Assembly (NCBI RefSeq): GCF_014191775.1
Contig: NZ_JACHXA010000007.1
Span: 1-64,000, forward strand
Reading direction: 5' to 3'
Source of the DNA: Limibacillus halophilus
GTDB lineage: Bacteria; Pseudomonadota; Alphaproteobacteria; Kiloniellales; CECT-8803
Length of the DNA: 64,000 bases
Program-made: the position numbers and the translations under genes
Shown here: positions 36,048 through 43,310 of the stretch, piece after piece
How the letters are laid out: the number at the start of each line of letters is the position of its first letter
How positions within the stretch are numbered: the stretch's first letter is position 1
Notes under the pieces: model-generated
The model's input: only the letters and a program-made list of their open reading frames with translations
What the model was told of the DNA's origin: nothing
Databases searched by the model: none

Positions 36048-36081
36048 GACGCCGGGAGCTTCGTGTTCCCGGCGTCTTTTT
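36048..36081 (+). terminator. Intrinsic terminator/attenuator after the binding protein
   Basis: GACGCCGGGA and TCCCGGCGTC form a perfect 10-pair stem with a 9-base loop, followed by TTTTT. It has the full shape of a Rho-independent terminator, yet the ATPase gene starts 11 bases later in the same direction. It therefore probably gives partial read-through and excess binding protein. Confidence 0.8.
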
Positions 36082-36092
36082 CCGGGGACTAA

Positions 36093-36827
36093 ATGTCGAA
36101 TTCTACTTTGATCGCTGAGGATGTTTCGGTGGAGTTTTCCGGCCTGCGTGCGCTGGACGGCGTGACATTGAAACTCGATCCTGGCGAAATCGTCGGTCTG
36201 ATCGGCCCAAACGGATCGGGCAAGACTACCCTGATCAATGCCATCACCGGACAGGTACCGTTGGCCGGCGGCGAAGTGCGGTTGGGCGAAGCGAAGTTGT
36301 CGGGACTATCGCCACGGAGTATCGCATTAAAGGGGATTGCCCGTTCATTCCAGATCGTGCGGCTTTTCAATAATCTGACGGTTATCGAGAACATCGAGAG
36401 CGCGGCGCTGGCGCACGGTGATGGGCTCCGCAAGGCGCGTCAAAAAGCGGCGGGATTGCTGGAGGAGTTTGGCCTAACGGCCCTGTCCGACGCTCTGGCT
36501 GTGGGATTAAGTTACGGCGACAAACGCCGCGTGGAGATCGCGCGCGCTTTGGCTGCCGAACCGGGGTTCTTGCTGCTCGATGAACCGGCAGCGGGTATGA
36601 ACGAGGCGGAAACGGAAAAACTGCTCCACACATTACAAGGACTGCCGCGCGAGCGCGGTCTGGGGCTGCTGATCATCGATCATGACATGAGCTTGATGAT
36701 GCGCTTGTGTGACAGGCTGCATGTCCTGGCCTCCGGCGGCACGATCGCCACGGGAACCGCTGAGGAAGTGCGGCGAAACCCGGCCGTGATCGAAGCCTAT
36801 CTGGGATCGGAGGCGGTCGATGCTTGA
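36093..36827 (+). CDS. ABC importer ATPase 1 (LivG type)
   Basis: A 244-residue ATPase of the HAAT system: Walker A GPNGSGKT (about 37-44), LivG hallmark ARSFQIVRLFNNLTVIENI, signature LSYGDKRRVEIARAL, Walker B FLLLDEPAAGMNEAE and IDHDMSLMM. GGGGACTAA precedes the ATG. Its stop lies inside the next gene (8-base overlap ATGCTTGA), so the two ATPases are coupled. Confidence 0.93.
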   Translation: MSNSTLIAEDVSVEFSGLRALDGVTLKLDPGEIVGLIGPNGSGKTTLINAITGQVPLAGGEVRLGEAKLSGLSPRSIALKGIARSFQIVRLFNNLTVIENIESAALAHGDGLRKARQKAAGLLEEFGLTALSDALAVGLSYGDKRRVEIARALAAEPGFLLLDEPAAGMNEAETEKLLHTLQGLPRERGLGLLIIDHDMSLMMRLCDRLHVLASGGTIATGTAEEVRRNPAVIEAYLGSEAVDA

Positions 36828-37527
36828 GGTCCGTGATTTACAGGTGCGCTACGGCGCGATCCGCGCTGTCCATGGCGTTTCGCTGGAAGCCGCCGACGGC
36901 GAGTTGGTGGCTTTATTGGGCGCCAACGGCGCGGGCAAGTCCTCGACTCTGATGTGTATCGCCGGGGCGTTGAAGGCCGCGGGCGGCTCGATCCGTTTGG
37001 GCGCGGAGGACGTCACGGGCGCCAGCCCGGAGGCGAAGGTACGCAAAGGCGTGGCAACCGTTCCGGAAACCCGCGATGTCTTTCCAGACTTGACGGTCGA
37101 GGAGAATTTGACCTTGGGCGCCTATATCCGGCGCGCAGACACCAACGGCGTGCGTGAAGACCGAGAGAAGATGCTGACGCTGTTCCCTCGCTTGGCGGAA
37201 CGTTCGGCGCAACCTGCTGGTACCTTGTCCGGTGGTGAGCAGCAGATGCTTGTGATCGCGCGCGCGATGATGTCACGCCCGAAGTTGCTCTTGCTTGACG
37301 AACCCTCGCTGGGACTGGCGCCGGTTGTCGTCGACCAGATTTTCGAGATGATCGCAGCATTGAAGCAATCCGGACTGACCATTCTTTTGGTCGAGCAGAA
37401 CGTCGCCAAGGCTCTGTCGGTAGCCGACAGAGCCTATGTGATGCGGTTGGGTGCGATAGCAGCCTCTGGCAGTGCTGCCGAGATCGGCGCTGCCACCGAC
37501 CTCAGTGCACTCTATCTGGGAGGTTGA
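36820..37527 (+). CDS. ABC importer ATPase 2 (LivF type)
   Basis: A 235-residue ATPase paired with the previous one: Walker A GANGAGKSS, VPETRDVFPDLTVEENLTLG (LivF-type Q-loop region), signature LSGGEQQMLVIARAM, Walker B LLLLDEPSLGLAPVVV and VEQNVAKAL. Its start overlaps the end of ATPase 1. The permease GTG follows four bases after its stop. Confidence 0.93.
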   Translation: MLEVRDLQVRYGAIRAVHGVSLEAADGELVALLGANGAGKSSTLMCIAGALKAAGGSIRLGAEDVTGASPEAKVRKGVATVPETRDVFPDLTVEENLTLGAYIRRADTNGVREDREKMLTLFPRLAERSAQPAGTLSGGEQQMLVIARAMMSRPKLLLLDEPSLGLAPVVVDQIFEMIAALKQSGLTILLVEQNVAKALSVADRAYVMRLGAIAASGSAAEIGAATDLSALYLGG

Positions 37528-37531
37528 GCGC

Positions 37532-38422
37532 GTGACCTTCACCATCCAGTTCATTATCGATGTTCTGAGCCTGGGCGGGGCTTATGCGCTGATGGCTTTG
37601 GGGCTGGTCATCGTATATGGCATCTTGCGTCTCGTGAACTTTGCCTATGGCGAGTTGATCATGGTCGCCGGCTATACGATGTATATGGTTGGCGGCACCG
37701 GCTTGCCTTGGTTGGTCATGGCTTTGATCGCGGTGATTATGGCGATTACTGCCGGCATCGCGACGGACTACGTGGCCTTTCGACCGGTCAGGGATAAATC
37801 CGTGACGGCCGTTCTCATCACCTCTTTTGCCTTTTCGGCCTTGCTGCAGAACGCGGCGTTGTTGTTCATCTCGCCCCGACCGCGGACGGTTCCGCTGCCG
37901 GAAATTTTCTCGCAGACCGTTCAGATTGCAGGCGTCATCACGCCCCTCCGCAATCTGATTACAATAGCGGCTTCGGTTATATTGCTGGCGCTCTTCGCAT
38001 TCCTCATGCGCCGGACCGTGTTGGGCATTGCCATGCGGGCGGCGGCAACGAATTTCACTATGGCCCGGATGCTGGGAGTCCCCGCGAATCTCATCATCAC
38101 TTCTGCCTTTGCGATCAGCGGTTTCCTGGCCGGCGTGGTCGGACTGTTGTGGATCGGCCGGATTGGCACGGTGGTGCCGGGGATCGGTCTGGGTCCGCTT
38201 CTTGTTGCTTTCATAGCTACGGTGATTGGCGGCATGCGCAGTCTTCCGGGTGCGGTCATCGGCGGTTTTCTGCTGGCGATGATCGACACAACGCTCAACT
38301 ACACCTTGCCGCAGGATCTCCTGAAGTTTCGAGACGCCTTCACCTTCAGTCTGGTCATCATGATCCTGCTGTGGCGTCCCGAAGGTTTGATGAAGGGCCC
38401 GGCGTCGGGTCAACGAACATGA
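37532..38422 (+). CDS. ABC importer permease (LivH type)
   Basis: A 296-residue permease with about eight helices. GGAYALMALGLVIVYGILRL followed by VNFAYGELIMVAGY is the LivH opening. The EAA-like loop is GIAMRAAATNFTMARMLGVP, and GGMRSLPGAVIGGFLLAMID lies near the end. The GTG at 37532 has GGGAGG eight bases upstream; the longer frame would sit inside ATPase 2. Confidence 0.92.
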   Translation: MTFTIQFIIDVLSLGGAYALMALGLVIVYGILRLVNFAYGELIMVAGYTMYMVGGTGLPWLVMALIAVIMAITAGIATDYVAFRPVRDKSVTAVLITSFAFSALLQNAALLFISPRPRTVPLPEIFSQTVQIAGVITPLRNLITIAASVILLALFAFLMRRTVLGIAMRAAATNFTMARMLGVPANLIITSAFAISGFLAGVVGLLWIGRIGTVVPGIGLGPLLVAFIATVIGGMRSLPGAVIGGFLLAMIDTTLNYTLPQDLLKFRDAFTFSLVIMILLWRPEGLMKGPASGQRT

Positions 38423-38429
38423 GGGCCTC

Positions 38430-39458
38430 ATGAACCGCAACCTGCTGACATTGCTGATACTCAGCAGCCTGATCGGCCTGACGGTGCTGGCCAGCGAAGC
38501 GGTGGGAATCCGGCTCTACGACCGTGTCGCTACCAATCTTTGCATATCGTTGGTTTTGGTGCTGGGGTTGCAGGTCTTCATGGGCAACTCGGGCATTCTT
38601 TCCTTCGCGCACATAGGCTTTATGGGAATCGGCGCATACACGTCTGCGGTTCTGACCATTCCGGCCCAGATGAAAGGCATGGCGTTACCCGATCTCTATC
38701 CATTCCTGCAAGGCGTGGCCCTGTCACCCTACATCGCCATTGCCATCGGCGGCGCGGTGGCCGCGTTTGTCGCCGCAGCCATCTCCTATCCTCTGATGCG
38801 CCTTTCCGACGCGGCTGCGGTCATCACGTCGTTCGCCCTATTGGTCGTTCTCTATACGGTCATGACGCACTGGAGTCAGGTAACAAACGGACCGCGGACT
38901 CTGTTTGGCTTGCCTAAGGCAACGGACCTCAATCTGGCGGCGCTCGTTGCCGTACTTGCGTTGGGCGGGGCTCTGGCCTTCAAGGAATCAGCCACCGGAA
39001 AACTCCTGAGGGCAAGCCGGGACGATGAAACCGCGGCGGCCGCCGTCGGCGCTCACATTCCACACCTTCGCTGGCGCGCCTTTATCTTGGCGGCTTTCTT
39101 CGCTGGCGTTGGCGGCGCCTTATGGGGCCACTTCATTACCTCATTCTCGCCGAAAGCTTTTTACCTGAAAGAAACTTTCCTGATTCTTTCGATGCTGGTG
39201 ATCGGGGGCGCAAACACGGTCACCGGTGCGGTGGTTGGCGCTTTCATCGTGACTGGCGCCTATGAAAGCCTGCGTGGGATGGAAAGCATGATGAACGACG
39301 CCAAAGTCATGGACGAGCCGGTCGTGGGTCTGACGGAAATAGTCCTGGCCATCGCCATGATAGCGATCCTCGCTTTGCGCCCGGGCGGGTTGTTCCCGAC
39401 CCGTGAGATCGGCGCGTTGTTGTTCCGGAAGAAGACGAAAACGGAGAAAACCTCATGA
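38430..39458 (+). CDS. ABC importer permease (LivM type)
   Basis: A 342-residue partner permease. LCISLVLVLGLQVFMGNSGI then LSFAHIGFMGIGAYTSAVL is the LivM opening; the coupling loop is GKLLRASRDDETAAAAVGAH, and the end has VIGGANTVTGAVVGAFI. GAGGG precedes the ATG. Its stop overlaps the next start by four bases (ATGA), tying a soluble hydrolase into the transport operon. Confidence 0.92.
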   Translation: MNRNLLTLLILSSLIGLTVLASEAVGIRLYDRVATNLCISLVLVLGLQVFMGNSGILSFAHIGFMGIGAYTSAVLTIPAQMKGMALPDLYPFLQGVALSPYIAIAIGGAVAAFVAAAISYPLMRLSDAAAVITSFALLVVLYTVMTHWSQVTNGPRTLFGLPKATDLNLAALVAVLALGGALAFKESATGKLLRASRDDETAAAAVGAHIPHLRWRAFILAAFFAGVGGALWGHFITSFSPKAFYLKETFLILSMLVIGGANTVTGAVVGAFIVTGAYESLRGMESMMNDAKVMDEPVVGLTEIVLAIAMIAILALRPGGLFPTREIGALLFRKKTKTEKTS

Positions 39459-40123
39459 GTTGGAAAACTGCCCATCGCTCGTTCTACTACGCCAACGCGG
39501 AGGAACCGGAGGACATTCGGCTCGATCCGAAGACCACGGCGCTGCTGGTGATCGACCTCCAGGAAACCTATATGGAGGACAAGGATACGCCGGAGGAAAC
39601 GGCGCGCTGGCAGCCTTTCTACGACCGTATGCGCAAGACGGTGATCCCCAATAACGCGCGACTGATCGCAGAGTGCCGGGCACGGGGCGTGGAGGTAATT
39701 TTCGCGCGGATCGCCTGCATGAAATTGGACGGCCGTGACCGTTCCCTCAGTCAGAAGAAACCGGGCTTTAACTATCTGTTGCTGCCGAAGGATCGACCCG
39801 ACGGTCAGGTGATCAAGGAGATCGCTCCCCAAGACGACGAGATCACCATCATCAAGACCACCGATAGCGCGCTGACCGGCACCAACCTGCGTTTGGTCCT
39901 GCACAACATGGGGATCAAGGATGTTATCTGCTCCGGTATTTTCACCGATCAGTGTGTCGCATCGACGGTGCGGAGTTTGGCTGATGAGAGCTTTGGCGTG
40001 GTGGTGGTCGAGGACTGTTGTGCCGCCGCTACGATGGAACTGCACAACCATGAACTCGATATCATCAACATGATTTATTGCCACGTCGTCCATCTCGATG
40101 AAGTTCTCGAGTTCTTCGATTGA
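39455..40123 (+). CDS. Isochorismatase-family cysteine hydrolase B
   Basis: A 222-residue paralogue of the hydrolase at 34070. Asp lies in ALLVIDLQETY, Lys in ITIIKTTDSALTGTN and Cys in GIFTDQCVASTVR. GRDRSLSQKKPGFN and the IAPQDDEI segment align closely with the first copy, while the lysine loop and N terminus differ, so the two probably act on related but different amides or form mixed oligomers. Translationally coupled to LivM by ATGA, with GGAG upstream. Confidence 0.87.
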   Translation: MSWKTAHRSFYYANAEEPEDIRLDPKTTALLVIDLQETYMEDKDTPEETARWQPFYDRMRKTVIPNNARLIAECRARGVEVIFARIACMKLDGRDRSLSQKKPGFNYLLLPKDRPDGQVIKEIAPQDDEITIIKTTDSALTGTNLRLVLHNMGIKDVICSGIFTDQCVASTVRSLADESFGVVVVEDCCAAATMELHNHELDIINMIYCHVVHLDEVLEFFD

Positions 40124-40148
40124 CGCTACTTGCATCGGGAGGTGCAGC

Positions 40149-41465
40149 GTGACGGGTTTGTACGAGCGGGATAAGCGATCTCTTTCGACCCTGTCCAACC
40201 TGCGGTTCTTCCCGCAGTCGATTACGGGTGGCAAAGGCAGTTATCTGATCGCGGAGGACGGCCGGCGGCTGCTCGACTTCTCGGCTTCCTGGGGGGCGGC
40301 CAGTCTCGGCCATTCCCATCCCGCCCTGGCGGCGGCGGTTGCGGGGGCCTTGAAGGATCAAGCGGGTGCCAGTCACCTTTCCACCGCTAACCTTCCGGCT
40401 GTCGAGCTGGCTGAAAAGCTGCTTGCTTTGGTGCCGGATCGGGCCGCGGGCAGGGTTTGGCTGGGCCATTCCGGCTCCGACGCAAATGAAACGGTGGCGC
40501 GTGCCGTGCTGGCCGCGACGGGACGCTCACGTATTCTTTCCTTTAAGGGCGCATACCACGGTGGCACCAGCGGATCGATGGCCGTGTCCGGGCACCCGGT
40601 GCAACAAGGTGTTCCCAAAGCGGCCGGCCTCAGCCTGATACCCTTCCCCGACGGGTATCGGGATGGTGGTGAGGCAGCAGCGGCGCAGGCAGCGCTCGAT
40701 CATCTCCGAGCGCTTCTGGATGGCCCCGTTCCGCCAAATGAAGTTGCCGCGCTTTTCCTTGAGCCGATCCAATCGGATGGCGGCATGATTGTTCCGCCGG
40801 ATGGTTATTTCCAAGAGGTTGAAGCGCTTTGTCGTCGGCACGGCATTTTGATCGTGGCCGACGAAGTCAAGGTAGGGTTGGGCCGGAGCGGGCGGTTCCA
40901 TGCCTTTGAGCACCTTGGGATTCAGCCTGACATCGTTGTCTTCGGCAAGGGGCTGGGGGGTGGTCTTCCGGTTTCCGCCGCTGTGGGCCCTGAAGCGATC
41001 ATGAATCACAGCGCGGCCTTCTCTTTCCAGACAGTCCATGGAAACCCGGTTTGTGCAGCGGCCGCCAAGGCAGTGCTGGAAACCATCGAGCGGGACTCGC
41101 TGGTTGAGCAGGCGGCAGAGGTTGGGCTGCACCTCAAGGGACTTCTGGAACGATTGCAGGAAAAGCACGCTTTAGTGGGTGACGTTCGAGGGCGTGGCCT
41201 GGCGCTTGGCGTCGAACTGGTGACAGACCGTCAAACCAAGGAGGCGGCAAAGACGGCAACCGCGTTGACCGTTTATCGCGCGTTCGAACTTGGCCTTATT
41301 CTGTATTATGTCGGGGTCAGTTCAAATGTGTTGGAGTTCACGCCCCCGCTGACGCTGACCAAGGAAGAGGCGACGGCTGGAGTCGCCCTGCTGGATCAGG
41401 CTCTAAGCGACGTAGCGGCAGGCCGCGTCGATCAAAAGAAGGTCGCCGCCTTCGCAGGTTGGTGA
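40149..41465 (+). CDS. Class III PLP-dependent aminotransferase
   Basis: A 438-residue aminotransferase of the class III fold (GSA aminomutase, GABA and omega-amino acid transaminases). Features: LDFSASWGAASLGHSHPALA, WLGHSGSDANETVARAV, SFKGAYHGGTSGSMAVSGHP (aromatic stacking on PLP), LIVADEVKVGLGRSGRFHAF with the PLP Asp, and the Schiff-base Lys in DIVVFGKGLGGGLPVSA. A GTG start at 40149 is chosen because GGGAGG stands six bases upstream. The longer frame overlaps the hydrolase. It probably removes an amino group from the product of the hydrolases. Confidence 0.9.
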   Translation: MTGLYERDKRSLSTLSNLRFFPQSITGGKGSYLIAEDGRRLLDFSASWGAASLGHSHPALAAAVAGALKDQAGASHLSTANLPAVELAEKLLALVPDRAAGRVWLGHSGSDANETVARAVLAATGRSRILSFKGAYHGGTSGSMAVSGHPVQQGVPKAAGLSLIPFPDGYRDGGEAAAAQAALDHLRALLDGPVPPNEVAALFLEPIQSDGGMIVPPDGYFQEVEALCRRHGILIVADEVKVGLGRSGRFHAFEHLGIQPDIVVFGKGLGGGLPVSAAVGPEAIMNHSAAFSFQTVHGNPVCAAAAKAVLETIERDSLVEQAAEVGLHLKGLLERLQEKHALVGDVRGRGLALGVELVTDRQTKEAAKTATALTVYRAFELGLILYYVGVSSNVLEFTPPLTLTKEEATAGVALLDQALSDVAAGRVDQKKVAAFAGW

Positions 41466-41487
41466 TGGCGTTGTTCCCCGGAGATTC

Positions 41488-42588
41488 TCAGGCAAAACAA
41501 ACGCCGTAGATCGGCGGCAAGGTATTAGTCACCGCGCGCCAGCTATCGCCTTGGTCTTCACTGACCCAAAGGCCCCCGGTCGTTGAGCCGAATGCCAGGC
41601 GATCTCCGCTGCTATCGATGGCAAGGGCGTGCCGGTAAACCAGATCGTACGCATGGACCTGGGGCAAACCCTTTGTCAGGGCCTCGAAGCTTTTGCCGCC
41701 GTCGCGCGTGCGGGTCACTACCAACTTCCCGCCCTTTGGAATGCGCTTCTCGTCCTTGATCTCCGGTACGAACCAGGCTGTATCCGGGTCTTGCGGGTGG
41801 ACCACGACCGGGAACCCGAATGTGGAAGGCTCGACGTTGGTGATCTCCGTGAAATTCTGACCCTCGTCGGACGATACGAAGATTCCGTTGTGGTGCTGTA
41901 CCCACATGCGCCATGGGGCTGCCGGGCAGAGCACGAGGCGATGAACATCTTGGGCGATAGGATCATGGGTCAATTTCGGTGGCACGTACTCCGCGCGCAT
42001 GCCATGGCCACGTTGCGACCAGTTTTTGCCTGCGTCCTCGGTGAACCATATGCCTCCGGTCGACACGGCAACCCAGAGCCGTTTTGAATCCGTGGGATCG
42101 AGACAGATGGAATGAATGCCGGGCAGGTCTGCGCCGCCACCGGCCCATTGCTTGCGCAAGGGATGATCCCAGAGCGGCCGCACAAGATCCCAACTATCTC
42201 CATGATCCGGGCTATGAAACAGGCCGCCGGGAAGTGTGCCGCACCAAAGGACGCCCGGTTCATCCGCACCACCGCTTTCGAGCGCCCAGATACGGTTTGT
42301 GCTCCATTCCAAAGGACGGCCCCACATGTCGAATTCTTCGTGGCCGTCGGGCTTCGGCGGATAGGTGGGCACAGCAATTTCGGCCCAACGATCCTTGGCC
42401 CGGCGGTGGAGCTTGACCCCGAAGTGGCCGTGGTCGAGCGCGGCGTAACAGCAACCATCCCGCGGGTCGACGAGGGCCAGCGAAACGTTGTCGCCCAGAA
42501 AATCGACGTCGCTTACCGCCCAAACGCCTGCATCGCGTTTAACCGTAAAAAGACCCTTCCGGGTCGACAGAAGAAGTTTGTCGCTCAT
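41488..42588 (-). CDS. BNR/sortilin-type beta-propeller protein
   Basis: A 366-residue cytosolic propeller of the exo-alpha-sialidase/WD40-like superfamily with repeated SxDxGxxW-type blades: FHSPDHGDSWDLV, WFTEDAGKNWSQ, FVSSDEGQNFTEI, TRTRDGGKSFEAL, WVSEDQGDSWRAV. There is no signal peptide, so a secreted sialidase role is unlikely. GGGAGG lies within the end of the preceding MoaD/ThiS-like gene, whose stop is two bases before this ATG, so the two are translationally coupled. The function is unknown. Confidence 0.82.
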   Translation of the reverse strand: MSDKLLLSTRKGLFTVKRDAGVWAVSDVDFLGDNVSLALVDPRDGCCYAALDHGHFGVKLHRRAKDRWAEIAVPTYPPKPDGHEEFDMWGRPLEWSTNRIWALESGGADEPGVLWCGTLPGGLFHSPDHGDSWDLVRPLWDHPLRKQWAGGGADLPGIHSICLDPTDSKRLWVAVSTGGIWFTEDAGKNWSQRGHGMRAEYVPPKLTHDPIAQDVHRLVLCPAAPWRMWVQHHNGIFVSSDEGQNFTEITNVEPSTFGFPVVVHPQDPDTAWFVPEIKDEKRIPKGGKLVVTRTRDGGKSFEALTKGLPQVHAYDLVYRHALAIDSSGDRLAFGSTTGGLWVSEDQGDSWRAVTNTLPPIYGVCFA

Positions 42589-42590
42589 GC

Positions 42591-42860
42591 TCAGCCTCCC
42601 GAGAGGGCTTGTATGACGTGAATCTGGCTGGTGGAATCCACCTTGTCGCTGAGGTGCACACGGTCGCGTATGGCCTGACCGTCGATAAAAATCGTCATAT
42701 GCTTCCGAAGGCACGATTGATCATCCAGGATATAGCTGCGCGCTGCCGGGTTCTCAGAAAAAACCCGTTCAAGAACTTCCCCAACCGTCGCGCCCTCGGC
42801 CACGCTGGTGGGGCAGGCTACATGCCTTTGAATGTTGGCTGTGAAGAATATCGTGGCCAT
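42591..42860 (-). CDS. MoaD/ThiS family ubiquitin-like protein ending in Gly-Gly
   Basis: An 89-residue beta-grasp protein: MATIFFTANIQRHVACP, ATVGEVLERVFSENP, MTIFIDGQAIRDRVHL, then IHVIQALSGG at the very end. The terminal Gly-Gly is the part that MoaD and ThiS use as an adenylated or thiocarboxylated sulfur carrier. GGGGGA is ten bases before ATG 42860; ATG 42869 is possible. No moa or thi genes are nearby; the only partner is the coupled propeller gene. Confidence 0.8.
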   Translation of the reverse strand: MATIFFTANIQRHVACPTSVAEGATVGEVLERVFSENPAARSYILDDQSCLRKHMTIFIDGQAIRDRVHLSDKVDSTSQIHVIQALSGG

Positions 42861-42971
42861 CGTTCGCATTCCCCCGCAGCTCTGGCCTTCCTGGGTCCTG
42901 GATGCCGAAAGCAAGCTATCATGGTAAAGTCGCGGTCATGAGTGCGCGGTTTTCTCTACCAGTGAAACGCT

Positions 42972-43310
42972 ATGGACTCCCAGCACGCACGTTTGATCAA
43001 GAAAATTCGCCGGATTTTTCCGGAAAGGAGCAGCGAAACCATCTTTGCAGCACTGCGGAGCTATGGCGTGGAGCCGCATGAGCGAGAGCCCTATCGCGTG
43101 TATCTGGCGATCCTAAAGCTTAGCGAGGAAGATCATCTTTCGGACGTCTCGTTCTATCTGAAAGTGGCAAAGCAGGACCATCGCGACGTTCTGGCTTGGG
43201 CAGAGTATCCGAATCAAACCAAGCTTGGACCTAATGCAGATTCCGAGGAGAGAGCGGAAAGCGTGCGAAAGGATGAAGCGCAATATCAAGCGTGGCTCGA
43301 AAAAACCTAA
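42972..43310 (+). CDS. Small conserved-looking protein of unknown function
   Basis: A 112-residue soluble, charged, mostly helical protein (MDSQHARLIKKIRRIFPE ... PYRVYLAILKLSEEDHLSDV ... VLAWAEYPNQTKLG). I recognise no domain. It is divergent from the MoaD-like gene, 111 bases between starts, and its stop overlaps the convergent kinase stop by three bases. Even codon use and a well-placed frame suggest a real gene. Confidence 0.65.
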   Translation: MDSQHARLIKKIRRIFPERSSETIFAALRSYGVEPHEREPYRVYLAILKLSEEDHLSDVSFYLKVAKQDHRDVLAWAEYPNQTKLGPNADSEERAESVRKDEAQYQAWLEKT

